DNA from: an uncultured Eubacteriales bacterium
Lineage (GTDB): Bacteria; Bacillota; Clostridia; Christensenellales; Aristaeellaceae
Direction of reading: 5' to 3'
Assembly (NCBI GenBank): GCA_902764875.1
Contig: CACWXP010000008.1
Location: 1-64,000, forward strand
Length of the DNA: 64,000 nucleotides
Made by a program: the position numbers and the translations under genes. The notes beneath the pieces were generated by a model. The model searched no databases and was not told the DNA's origin. It saw nothing but the letters and a program-made list of their open reading frames with translations. Shown here one piece after another: positions 24,329-32,718 of the stretch (positions within the stretch are counted from its first letter, which is position 1; every line of letters begins with the position of its first letter).

Positions 24329-24361
24329 AAGAACTACAATCAATGACGGAGGTTTACATTT

Positions 24362-25063
24362 ATGAACAGCAATACTCAACCTGCTTTAAATCAGCCCATG
24401 CAGACGAACGATCCGGTGAACATCGATCAGTACCTTGAGCAGCTTCATGCTGATTTTGATCCTGTTTACAACATGCTGATGGATTATCAGTGCGCTATGA
24501 TGGAAGTGGAAACAAGATTCAATATTCTGAACAATCGCCTCTCCATCCAGGGAGAACACAACCCGATTGAATCCATCAAATCGAGAGTAAAAAGCCTCGA
24601 CAGTATCATTCGGAAGCTGGATAAGCTCCACTTGCCAATTGAGATCGAATCGGTTGAAGGAAATATAAAGGATATTGCCGGGGTGCGGGTCGTCTGTTCT
24701 TTTGCCGACGATATTTACAGAATCGAGGAAAACTTCCTTGCCCAGGAGGATATCACGCTGATTGAGCGCAAAGACTATATCAAGAATCCAAAGCCGAGCG
24801 GCTATCGGAGTCTTCATCTTATCATTAAAATACCGATCTATACGGAAAACGGGAAAAAAGATATGTTCGTTGAAGTGCAGATGCGTACGATCGCAATGGA
24901 TTTCTGGGCAAGTCTCGAGCACAAACTGCGGTATAAGAAAAACCTTAATCCGCAAACAATCGAAGAGCTGGCAAAGGAGCTGGAGGCCTGCGCGGAAGAA
25001 AGCGCAAAGCTGGACGAAAAAATGCTACGGATTCGGGAGCGTATTGCAGCGGATATGCAATAA
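24362..25063 (+). CDS. Small alarmone synthetase (RelQ/RelP-type)
   Basis: 233 residues. The nucleotidyltransferase core is complete: KDIAGVRVVCSF, RKDYIKNPKPSGYRSLHLII (G-loop and substrate binding) and EVQMRTIAMDFWASLEHKLR. It lacks hydrolase, TGS and ACT domains, so it is a stand-alone (p)ppGpp synthetase of the SAS family, acting in the cytosol on ATP plus GTP/GDP. An extra 30-residue Gln/Asn/Pro-rich N-terminus precedes the core. It is transcribed alone from promoter module B and ends before the hairpin at 25124-25155. Confidence 0.92.
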   Translation: MNSNTQPALNQPMQTNDPVNIDQYLEQLHADFDPVYNMLMDYQCAMMEVETRFNILNNRLSIQGEHNPIESIKSRVKSLDSIIRKLDKLHLPIEIESVEGNIKDIAGVRVVCSFADDIYRIEENFLAQEDITLIERKDYIKNPKPSGYRSLHLIIKIPIYTENGKKDMFVEVQMRTIAMDFWASLEHKLRYKKNLNPQTIEELAKELEACAEESAKLDEKMLRIRERIAADMQ

Positions 25064-25123
25064 GCAGCTGAATCCGGCAAAGGATACCAACGACGGGTTT
25101 TTGCAGCGTTCATTCCGAAGGCA

Positions 25124-25155
25124 GGGGAACAATATTTTTTTGTTCCCCTTTACTT
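25124..25155 (+). terminator. Terminator after the alarmone synthetase
   Basis: GGGGAACA and TGTTCCCC form an 8-bp stem with AT-rich loop, followed by TTTACTT. Confidence 0.75.
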
Positions 25156-25176
25156 TGTCCAATATTATGATACAAT
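25149..25176 (+). promoter_or_regulatory. Promoter of the RepA-like ATPase gene
   Basis: TTTACT (25149-25154) and TACAAT (25171-25176), 16 bases apart. Confidence 0.45.
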
Positions 25177-25240
25177 TACTCTCAGAATCCATGAATTCCG
25201 GTTTTCGCCGGAGTCATGCGCGAATACGGGAGGTAAATTC

Positions 25241-26284
25241 ATGATCGCCGGGAAATCCGCAGTGGGCATTGTCGGAAAACAGCCTGAATGGTTTTGGAAA
25301 CCGTTTATTCCCGCCGGAAGGGTGACTCTGATTCAGGGCAACACAGGCATCGGAAAGACCAGCCTGATGCTGAGAATCGTTGCCGACAGCACCAACGGGT
25401 TGAAACCGCCGACACAGTTTCACGGAGAACTGCTGGAGCAGGAGAAAGGCGAACCTATTACTGTTTTCTACATTACAACGGAAAACGGCATTGAGGATAC
25501 ACTGATCCCGATGTTTGACCTTTACGGCGGGAAACGGGAACACCTGTACTTTCAGGATGAAGACGAGGGGCATTTCGTTCTGAAAGAAGAGGATATCCGT
25601 GGCATTATTGAACGGTTTGACGCCAAACTGATCGTGATCGATCCCTGGCAGGAATTCCTGGACGATATTGCGTCCACATCCAACGAAAAACTGCGGTCCA
25701 TGCTGCTGCGCATTCAGAAAGTCGCCGAAGAAACCGGTACAACGATTGTGCTGTGCGGAAACTTTTCCAAATCCAGAAGCGGATCGGACCTGGCAAAGGG
25801 ACTTGGCGGATCGGAAATGATGATCACGCTGCGGAGTATCCTGACCGTAACGGAAGATCCCTACAAGAATCATCTGGTTCGAATGTTGAAAACATCGAAG
25901 ATGAGCTTCAGAGAAAAAGAATTTTTTCCGGTCGGACTGAAGCAGGAAGACGACTATACCCTATCCTACTTTGCATGGCGGGATTATACGGCTGAAAAAG
26001 AAAACGAAGCTCACACCGGAAACACAGGACATAATCCAGGCGACCAGAAAAAAGTAACCGACAGCAGCAACGACGGATATGCTGATATCAGGATCAAAAA
26101 AGCAGTTGATTTCCTGAGAAATGTACTTCAGGACAGTCCCATGGACAGTATTGCTCTATATGATTTGGCCAAAAGCAGAGGAATTTCACGGTCAACGCTG
26201 AACAGAGCGAAGTCTTTGGCGGGAGCGTACAGCAAAAGGCAAGGAAACAGATCAAGCCTTTGGAAACTGGGAATATGGGACTGA
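25241..26284 (+). CDS. RepA/RecA-like AAA ATPase (AAA_25 type)
   Basis: 347 residues, ATG 25241 behind GGGAGGT. Walker A GNTGIGKTSLML at about 33-44, Walker B KLIVIDPWQEF at about 130, then TTIVLCGNFSKSRSGSDL and LGGSEMMITLRSILTVTED, the pattern of hexameric RepA-type helicases carried by plasmids, phages and integrative elements. The C-terminal about 90 residues hold a winged-helix-like part (ALYDLAKSRGISRSTLNRAK), suggesting DNA binding. No primase or initiator follows; downstream DNA is decayed and repeat-rich, so this may be the remains of a replication module. Confidence 0.8.
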   Translation: MIAGKSAVGIVGKQPEWFWKPFIPAGRVTLIQGNTGIGKTSLMLRIVADSTNGLKPPTQFHGELLEQEKGEPITVFYITTENGIEDTLIPMFDLYGGKREHLYFQDEDEGHFVLKEEDIRGIIERFDAKLIVIDPWQEFLDDIASTSNEKLRSMLLRIQKVAEETGTTIVLCGNFSKSRSGSDLAKGLGGSEMMITLRSILTVTEDPYKNHLVRMLKTSKMSFREKEFFPVGLKQEDDYTLSYFAWRDYTAEKENEAHTGNTGHNPGDQKKVTDSSNDGYADIRIKKAVDFLRNVLQDSPMDSIALYDLAKSRGISRSTLNRAKSLAGAYSKRQGNRSSLWKLGIWD

Positions 26285-27162
26285 TCGACTCCGATTCCAT
26301 CGGGTGTGTGTGCCAAATCCCATGGGATTTCGGGATTTGGGATCTGGCTCATTTCAGATCGGTAGGTTCCCCTCGAATCCGGTTCCCCTAAAAAGCAGCT
26401 TGTAGCCTTATAAATCAATGGGTTCAGCAAATTCAATTCCCCTCAGCACGGACCATATGAAGCAGTTTTTTCAGCATGGATGATGAAATCTCACTTGAAA
26501 TCTCACTCGGAATTTTGAAATTTCGCTCCGAAATTTGAAATCTTACTCCGTTTTACAATGCATGAATCGAAGCGACCGTCCCTTTTACCGGGATTTGATC
26601 AGAAGTTTATAGTTTCCGACTTTGCCACTAAAACTCTTTGGCACAAAAAACCGCTATGAAGCCAACAATATCAGGGTGACCAGGGAATTCTTTGCCCCTA
26701 AAGCAAACGGATAATTCCCGGATCCTTATTCACAAGAGCCTCTCCCACTCTCCCACTCTACCACTCTACCACTCTACCACTCGTCAGGAGTATAACAAGG
26801 CGAACATCTGGCAGGCTGTTGTAAGCAAGGTGAATCAATGCTCACAGGGGATTTCTTCCGCCGAAATCCGGCATGTCCTAAAGCCGCGCGGAAAAGTTGC
26901 ACTCGAAAAAAGTTTCACTCAATATGTACGTACAACAGTTGGTGAATAACACTTTGCCCTCAAAACCTTTGCCCTCAAAGCAAAAAACGTTTATAAATCC
27001 TTATCTGCAGATCAAAATGACCTTTGCCCTCAAGGAATTCCTGAGGGCAAAGGTTAGCTTTCCCGGTGGTGCACTTAAGATCCTGTGCACTTAAAACGGC
27101 CTTGACGCCAGAAATCTTCATGCTTCCGGGGATTTTCGGTGCACTCAAAGTGTTTGGAATGA
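26285..27162. repeat. Repeat-rich AT-leaning region without supported gene
   Basis: Nearly 880 bases with many short repeats: degenerate TGAAATCTCACT copies at 26482-26552; an 8-bp tandem unit CTACCACT/CTCCCACT, five copies at 26742-26781; CTTTGCCCTCAA at 26952, 26968 and 27032, the last forming an inverted repeat with CTGAGGGCAAAGG (27031-27063); GTGCACTTAA at 27069 and 27084 and GTGCACTCAA at 27141. A possible fragment at 26692-26949 ends in KPRGKVALEKSFTQYVRTTV but has no start signal. Decayed coding DNA or iteron-like sites of a replication module. Confidence 0.6.
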
Positions 27163-27357
27163 TTACAGGAAGAACAGCGGAATACCGGCTTTTTCTGCCT
27201 TCGCCTTCACGAAAGCAAGCGCTTCTTTCTCCGAAGCTTCACAGCCGTGCGCCTTCATAAAAGCGCCCAGTTTGCCTGCCTGAATCGCTGCGATACCTTC
27301 TTCCTTCAGTTTCTCGTCCTTCTTGACCTCTTCGAACAGTTCCTCAATCGTTTTCAT
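27163..27357 (-). CDS. Nif11-like leader-type peptide
   Basis: 64 residues, ATG 27357 behind GGAGGGAAACAAA. MKTIEELFEEVKKDEKLKEE, then GKLGAFMKAHGCEASEKEAL, matches the pattern of Nif11-type proteins (helical domain, K-D-E-x-L, then GCEAS/T-E-E), which serve as RiPP leader peptides or as free small proteins. There is no cysteine/serine-rich core after the leader (ending AGIPLFFL) and no modification enzyme is adjacent, so it may be an orphan. Confidence 0.6.
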   Translation of the reverse strand: MKTIEELFEEVKKDEKLKEEGIAAIQAGKLGAFMKAHGCEASEKEALAFVKAKAEKAGIPLFFL

Positions 27358-27502
27358 TTTGTTTCCCTCCTTTTTTTGTTCTTTTTTCCAATGTGGTACC
27401 TGAATGTAAGATTACCATGTTTTTGCGTATTGCACAAGAGGGGCACAGTTATCCAAGCATCCGGATCTTCCCCGTCCAACCGGATGAGAGGCAAGTTTGC
27501 CC

Positions 27503-27671
27503 CTAATCCTTCTTCGCTATCGGGCTTTCCTTCCCGTCTCCTCTTCCGAACCAGAACGTCGCCGCGGCAATGACGGCCAGGAGCGCAATGCCACCGATCC
27601 ATCCGAGGTTGACAGGAAGCACGATTTTATCAGAAACGCCGGCAACCACCAGCACGGCGAGCAATCGGACG
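27503..27671 (-). pseudogene. Possible C-terminal membrane fragment
   Basis: An open frame without ATG reads RLLAVLVVAGVSDKIVLPVN, then IGGIALLAVIAAATFWF and ends GKESPIAKKD. The hydrophobic segment plus basic tail is typical of a membrane anchor. It begins at the stop of the LRR gene and has no ribosome site; a GTG start inside is possible. Low confidence. Confidence 0.3.
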
Positions 27672-28700
27672 TCATTTTACCAGAAATTCAATGCCATTCT
27701 TCTCGCAGTATGACTTCGCGCAGCTGTCCGGGCCGCAGAGGACCACCAGGTCTTTTGAGCAGGACTCGAAAGCGTATTCACCGATGGACTGCACGCTGTC
27801 CGGAATCCGGACCTTTTCCAGGCTGCTGCAAAAACTGAATGCGGAGTCCCCGATCTCCGTAACGCTTTCCGGGATATCTGCCTCGTACAGGCTTTCGCAT
27901 TCGTAGAACAGCATGGGGGGAATCCGTTTCAGGCCCGCCGGGAGTACCACTCTGCTAAGGTATTTGCAGGTATCAAAGGCGGTGTCCCCAATCTCCGTAA
28001 CGCTGTCCGGAATGATGAGGCTGTCCAGACTCCAGCAAAAGCCGAAAGCCTGGGAGCCGATAACCCGGAGGGAATCCGGAAGAAGAATTTCCGACAGGCA
28101 TTCCACGCCTCCGAAAGCGCCACCGCGGATGATCTCCGTTCCTGCCGGAACCTTATATGTCACAGGCTCATAATCATCTTCATCCCCGTCTTCATACGGA
28201 TCCGCCAGCAGGTTGGGGAAGCATACCAGGGAATGGTCATCCCGGCAGAACAGGACGCCGTCCTCCATATAAAACACGGGGTTTTCCTCGGCGACCGTAA
28301 TGGTTTTCAGCGACGTGCAGTAGCCGAACGGATTGTCTCCCATGCTGACCACGCCCGCCGGGATTACAATTTCCTCCAGGTCGGTCATGGAAAAGGCGTA
28401 GGAGCCGATATGCGTAACCGAGGCCGGAATGGTTAAATCTTCCATGCTGTATCTGTAATTATAGAAAGCTTCATTTCCAATCGATGCGACGGGGCAGCCG
28501 TCCAGCGTTTCCGGAAGCACCAGAGTAAGCTCTTTGCCGGTATATGCCAGAATCTCAGCCGTTCCGTCCTCCAGCAGGCGGTAGCGGAAACCTTCAGATT
28601 CCGGGGCGGGTTCTTCCGTGTTTCCCTCCGCTGACGCAAGGATCATCAGGCACAGTGTGAGACACAGCACTGCGGTCAGGAATAAAGCGATCTTTTTCAT
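27672..28700 (-). CDS. Exported BspA-type leucine-rich repeat protein
   Basis: 342 residues. Signal peptide MKKIALFLTAVLCLTLCLMI ending near ASA. From about 60 to 325 there are repeats of the LRR_5/BspA type, such as LTIPASVTHIGSYAF, LIIPDSVTEIGDTAF, ADIPESVTEIGDSAF and VRIPDSVQSIGEYAF, with an acidic insert (DPYEDGDEDDYEP) about residue 170. Such proteins are extracellular and bind host or dietary ligands or other cells. No LPxTG or dockerin is visible, so it is probably released or loosely attached. Confidence 0.9.
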   Translation of the reverse strand: MKKIALFLTAVLCLTLCLMILASAEGNTEEPAPESEGFRYRLLEDGTAEILAYTGKELTLVLPETLDGCPVASIGNEAFYNYRYSMEDLTIPASVTHIGSYAFSMTDLEEIVIPAGVVSMGDNPFGYCTSLKTITVAEENPVFYMEDGVLFCRDDHSLVCFPNLLADPYEDGDEDDYEPVTYKVPAGTEIIRGGAFGGVECLSEILLPDSLRVIGSQAFGFCWSLDSLIIPDSVTEIGDTAFDTCKYLSRVVLPAGLKRIPPMLFYECESLYEADIPESVTEIGDSAFSFCSSLEKVRIPDSVQSIGEYAFESCSKDLVVLCGPDSCAKSYCEKNGIEFLVK

Positions 28701-28782
28701 GTCAGGTTCCTCTTTGCTGCAGGTTCATGTTCTGTCTCATTCTTTCGTAAGTACGCCACATTTACGGGGTATTTTCGGGTCC

Positions 28783-29748
28783 TTACTTCAGATAACTGCC
28801 AAGTAACTTGTTCGTCTCTTCCCCGCAGACAAACGCCTGACAGTTGAAGTCGACTCCCATCATCATAGTGGTCATGCTGGTGACGGATAACAGGTACCAT
28901 CTGTCTCCGTAACGCGCAATCGTCGGGCAGCAGGCAAAAGTTTCCTTCCCGACATCCGCAATACCGATGATGTTGACAACCTCATCCGCGTTATAATAGG
29001 CGGTCTGTTTTCTGAAACTTTCCTGATTCCTTTCATTGGAAAAAAGATTTCCCGTCACTTCGTCCGGAGAGAGAAAGCGGATGTTGGTCATTTCGGTGAG
29101 TTTTTCCAGTCTTCCGTTATCAAATTTTGCGAGGAAAGACGGAATCGCTTCCGGGTCGTCTTTATCGAACGGGATCGTCATGCCGTGCGGCGCTTCCTCG
29201 CCCAGAATATAGTATTCAATCGCCGAATACAGATATCTGACCTGGTTGGCACGAAGCGACTCCACATTTGCCGAAGACATAAAACCATTGACGGAAGGCA
29301 TCCTGGGCATCACAGCAGGCGAATAAGCCGTCATCCTTTCAAAGTAGGTCTGAAGAGACATCCGCTCAATCTGGGTTTCCCACGCAAAGGCTCCGAGAAT
29401 CTGACTGAAATCCAGGTTTTTAAAGCCTTCCATATAAAAGCTCAGTGCTTCTTCCGGCGTTGCGAAGCCTTCGCCTTCATATTTTCCTGAAGATGAAACG
29501 GTCTGTTTCAGGCTGGCCCCACAGTTACCACAGAATGCAATCCCGCCATCAGGTGGAAACTTCGCTCCGCATTCCGGACAAAGGATCTCCTCAGGCTTTT
29601 TCGCGCCGCATTTGAGGCAGAAATTCATCGCGTTGGCTGCGCCGCAATCCGGACAGACCCATTCGTCCCCCTCGGCAGCCGCACAGGCACAGGCAAATGC
29701 CAGCACAAACGCCAGCATGACAGAAAGGCAATTCCTGACGGTTTTCAT
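28783..29748 (-). CDS. Exported double zinc-ribbon protein
   Basis: 321 residues from ATG 29748 behind AGGAGGAGAAACAG. A signal peptide (MKTVRNCLSVMLAFVLAFAC) is followed by two zinc ribbons, CPDCGAANAMNFCLKCG and CPECGAKF...CGNCGA, then a 230-residue alpha/beta domain (TPEEALSFYMEGFKNLDFSQ). Zinc ribbons just after a signal peptide occur in clostridial exported proteins of unknown role. The cysteines near the signal (CACAAAEGD) could include a lipobox variant, but it is not a good one. It has no obvious partner. Confidence 0.75.
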   Translation of the reverse strand: MKTVRNCLSVMLAFVLAFACACAAAEGDEWVCPDCGAANAMNFCLKCGAKKPEEILCPECGAKFPPDGGIAFCGNCGASLKQTVSSSGKYEGEGFATPEEALSFYMEGFKNLDFSQILGAFAWETQIERMSLQTYFERMTAYSPAVMPRMPSVNGFMSSANVESLRANQVRYLYSAIEYYILGEEAPHGMTIPFDKDDPEAIPSFLAKFDNGRLEKLTEMTNIRFLSPDEVTGNLFSNERNQESFRKQTAYYNADEVVNIIGIADVGKETFACCPTIARYGDRWYLLSVTSMTTMMMGVDFNCQAFVCGEETNKLLGSYLK

Positions 29749-29850
29749 CTGTTTCTCCTCCTGTAAAATCAAGCTCAGTTCTTCCGGATCGTTCCCGGCT
29801 CACCCTATATTTTACTGGCTTTTAGGTCTTTTGGCAATCATTCTGAAGTT

Positions 29851-29893
29851 CCCGGAAACCCACTTGCATTGAACCCGCAAAAAAGAATATAAT
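29851..29893 (+). promoter_or_regulatory. Promoter module B, copy 2 (before phosphatase)
   Basis: CCCGGAAACCCACTTGCATT, then GAACCCGCAAAA, with TTGCAT (29864-29869) and TATAAT (29888-29893) 18 bases apart; near-identical to 24287-24316. Confidence 0.7.
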
Positions 29894-29971
29894 AGAATAT
29901 ATGCTTTCTGAATACTGATCCATCGAATCCCTGATCTAATGAAAACACAGAAAGCAGGGGAGTGATAAAGG

Positions 29972-31054
29972 ATGAAGCGAATGGTTTGTCTGATCCTTGG
30001 GTTTTCACTGATTTGTCTGCTGGTTTCTTCTTCTGCCGGGACGATCGGGCTGACCTGTACGGTAGCGGAAATCAGGAACGAAAGCGAAGCGCAGCTGGAC
30101 ATCACGCTGAAGGATCTGGAGAATGCCGACTTCGAACTGGGAGATATCGTCACCGTGAAATTCGGTGACTTTGAAAAAGACATGCCCCTGTTGAACGGCT
30201 ATTATGTGGATCCCGGGGAATACCAGGTGATCGCCCATCCGATGCGTACCTATATAGAACTGTGCATAAACAACAAAAACTTTGCCGAAACAACTGGCAT
30301 CCGGGCCGGCGACACGGTTACGCTGACCATGAAAGAAAAAGGCGGGTCACGCAAGCTTCAGGAGCTTAACAATCTCGTGTATACCGACAACCGGGAAGAT
30401 TATGCTTCCGACGAAATCTTCGTCAATTTCCGTGCTGTGATTCCCGGAAAGCTGTATCGGTCCGCTTCACCGATTAACTATAGACTCAAAAGAACCGCGA
30501 TTGCGGACCGCCTGATGCAGGAAACCGGGATCAAAACCGTTCTGAACATGGCAGACAGCGAAGAAGAGGTAACCGGATATATTGCGGCCGAAAGCTTCGC
30601 TTCCCCGTATTACGGGGAACTGTATTCATCCGGCAGCGTGCTTGCAATAAGAATGCCCTTCTATTACGGATCCGACGAATTCGCGGAAGGAATTGTGAAA
30701 GGCTTTACTTTCCTTTCAGAGCATGAACCGCCCTACCTGATCCACTGCAACGAAGGCAAGGACCGAACCGGGTTCGCCGCAATGCTGCTGGAAATGATGA
30801 CCGGTTTTTCCCCGGAAGAGATCATCGCTGACTATATGCTCAGCTATATGAACTTCTACGGCACTGAAACCGGGACCGAACAGTATGACTATATTGCCGA
30901 AAAGAACATCATGCGCATGATCTGCACGGTCGCGGAAAAGGAGCGCGGAGACGACCTTTCAGACGTTGACTGGAAAGCCGCGGCGGGAAAATATCTGACC
31001 ATGCACGGCATGACCGCGGAGGCCATTGAAACGCTGAAAGCAAAACTGAAATAA
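29972..31054 (+). CDS. Exported tyrosine phosphatase-like protein
   Basis: 360 residues, ATG 29972 after GGGGAGTGATAAAGG. Signal peptide about 1-24 (LILGFSLICLLVSSSAG). An about 110-residue beta-rich domain precedes the phosphatase part: LYRSASPINYR, KTVLNMADSEEEV, and the P-loop HCNEGKDRTGFAAML with catalytic Cys 259 and Arg 265 (C-x5-R). This is the bacterial tyrosine-phosphatase / atypical dual-specificity fold; members can be phosphoinositide or inositol-polyphosphate phosphatases. Export points to an extracellular substrate. It shares its promoter block with the alarmone synthetase. Confidence 0.85.
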   Translation: MKRMVCLILGFSLICLLVSSSAGTIGLTCTVAEIRNESEAQLDITLKDLENADFELGDIVTVKFGDFEKDMPLLNGYYVDPGEYQVIAHPMRTYIELCINNKNFAETTGIRAGDTVTLTMKEKGGSRKLQELNNLVYTDNREDYASDEIFVNFRAVIPGKLYRSASPINYRLKRTAIADRLMQETGIKTVLNMADSEEEVTGYIAAESFASPYYGELYSSGSVLAIRMPFYYGSDEFAEGIVKGFTFLSEHEPPYLIHCNEGKDRTGFAAMLLEMMTGFSPEEIIADYMLSYMNFYGTETGTEQYDYIAEKNIMRMICTVAEKERGDDLSDVDWKAAAGKYLTMHGMTAEAIETLKAKLK

Positions 31055-31090
31055 ACACGATTTGATCATACGCTTGTGGAAAAATGCAGT

Positions 31091-31126
31091 AAAAAGAAAA
31101 ACCCTGTGAACGTTGCTTCACAAGGT
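31091..31126 (-). terminator. Terminator after tRNA-Arg
   Basis: AACCTTGTGAA/TTCACAGGGTT stem with GCAACG loop on the minus strand, followed by TTTCTTTTT. Confidence 0.8.
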
Positions 31127-31134
31127 TTTCAGGG

Positions 31135-31211
31135 TGGTATGCCCGGCAGGATTCGAACCTGTGACCTTCAGAGTCGGAGTCTGACACTCTATCCAGCTGA
31201 GCTACGGGCAC
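31135..31211 (-). tRNA. tRNA-Arg (anticodon CCG)
   Basis: Acceptor GTGCCCG/CGGGCAT, D-arm GCTC...GAGT, anticodon stem TCAGA/TCTGA with loop CTCCGAC, T-arm ACAGG-TTCGAAT-CCTGC... fold normally. Discriminator A and an encoded CCA are present. Confidence 0.93.
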
Positions 31212-31295
31212 TCAACGGAGGGTATAATACCACAGGCCGGAAAGAAAGTCAAACGGGAAATTCCTACTCCGCCGGGCGTTCCCTCTTTTTTCTTT

Positions 31296-31324
31296 TTTAC
31301 AAGCCTCGATAAAAATGTTATAAT
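31296..31324 (+). promoter_or_regulatory. Promoter of trkA
   Basis: TTTACA (31296-31301) and TATAAT (31319-31324), 17 bases apart, 30 bases before the start codon. Confidence 0.7.
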
Positions 31325-31353
31325 AATAGTTGATTTCTTTTTGGAGGGCGCTT

Positions 31354-32718
31354 ATGCGAATCATTGTGATCGGTGCCGGAAAGGTCGGATACACCCTGGC
31401 GGAACATCTGACCCAGGAAGAGCACGATGTCACCGTTATTGATAAATCCGATGAAGTTATCGAACACTGCTCCGGCTCGCTGGACGTCATCTGCCTCAAG
31501 GGTAACGGCGCCAACGCCAAGGTGCTGCTGGAAGCCGGGGTCGACAAGGCCAATATCGTCATCGCCTCTACCGAGTCCGATGAAAGCAACATGCTGGCCT
31601 GCCTGATCGCCAAGCGTCTCGGTGCACGGTATACCATCTGCCGCATCCGGGATCCGGAGTTCAACGAAAGCCAGACCTTTCTGCAGAACGAGCTCGGCAT
31701 CGACGTCGCCATCAACCCGGAGCGGGCCACCGCCCTGGAAATCAGCCGTCTGCTGCGCTATCCTTTCGCCGGAAGCATCGAGTCCTTCGCCCGGGGTCTG
31801 GTCGAAATGGTGGAATTCCGCGCTCTGGAGAAGGACCGCATCATCGGCATCCCCATGAAGGATCTTCATCAGAAGGTCCCCGGCCTGCCGCGGATCCTCT
31901 ATGCCATGGTCGAACGGAACGGCAGCGTCATCATCCCGGACGGTAACTTTGCCATTCTCCCAAACGACAAGGTCTTCGTTTCCGGCGATATGGTCACCAT
32001 CACCGAATTCTTCCGCTTCCTCGGCCGCAACAATCAGAAGGTCCGCAGCGTCATGGTCCTCGGCGGCGGCAGAATCTCCTATTATCTCTCCCGGATCGTC
32101 GTTCCCATGGGCATCCATGTCACGCTCTTTGAGCTGAACCCCGAAAAAGCCCGCCGTCTCAGCGAGCTGCTTCCGAAGGTGGACGTGGTCCTCGGCGACG
32201 GAACGGATCAGGAGCTGCTTCAGGAGCAGGGCGTATCCCAGGCGGACGCCTTCATTGCCCTCTCCAACCGCGACGAGGAAAACCTCCTGACCGCGCTGTA
32301 TGCCTCCCGCTCCGGCGTCCCGAAGACCATCGCGAAAAACAGCCGCATGACCTATATGGAGATTCTGAACGACCTGGGGCTCGATTCGGTGATCTCCCCG
32401 CCCTATATCACAACCTCGACCATTCTCCGCTATGTCCGCGCCCGCGAAAACGGCAGCGGCACCCATGTGGAGCGCCTCTACCGCCTGATCGACGGCAATG
32501 CCGAGGCTCTTGAGTTCATCGCCCGCAATGGGGATCCCTATATCGGTATTCCCCTGAAGGATCTGACCAGCCGCAAGGGTTCCCTGGTATCCGTCATCGT
32601 GCATCAGGGCAAAATTATCATCCCCTTCGGCAACGACCGTATTGAAGAGGGCGATCACGTCGTCGTCATTTCCAGCAATCCCGGTATTTCGGATCTGAAT
32701 GAGGTACTGTATCGATGA
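31354..32718 (+). CDS. trkA: Trk potassium uptake regulator TrkA
   Basis: 454 residues from ATG 31354 behind GGAGGGCGCTT. Two RCK units: MRIIVIGAGKVGYTLAEHL starts the first Rossmann NAD(H)-binding domain, a TrkA-C domain follows at about 140-220, and MVLGGGRISYYLSRIV starts the second Rossmann domain, with another TrkA-C at the end. It is the cytosolic gating subunit that binds nucleotide and controls TrkH potassium uptake. ATGA overlap with trkH (32715-32718) shows coupled translation. Confidence 0.95.
   Translation: MRIIVIGAGKVGYTLAEHLTQEEHDVTVIDKSDEVIEHCSGSLDVICLKGNGANAKVLLEAGVDKANIVIASTESDESNMLACLIAKRLGARYTICRIRDPEFNESQTFLQNELGIDVAINPERATALEISRLLRYPFAGSIESFARGLVEMVEFRALEKDRIIGIPMKDLHQKVPGLPRILYAMVERNGSVIIPDGNFAILPNDKVFVSGDMVTITEFFRFLGRNNQKVRSVMVLGGGRISYYLSRIVVPMGIHVTLFELNPEKARRLSELLPKVDVVLGDGTDQELLQEQGVSQADAFIALSNRDEENLLTALYASRSGVPKTIAKNSRMTYMEILNDLGLDSVISPPYITTSTILRYVRARENGSGTHVERLYRLIDGNAEALEFIARNGDPYIGIPLKDLTSRKGSLVSVIVHQGKIIIPFGNDRIEEGDHVVVISSNPGISDLNEVLYR

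Noticed and set aside
26742-26781. Possible CRISPR array
   Set aside because: Five 8-bp units with no spacers; a simple tandem repeat.
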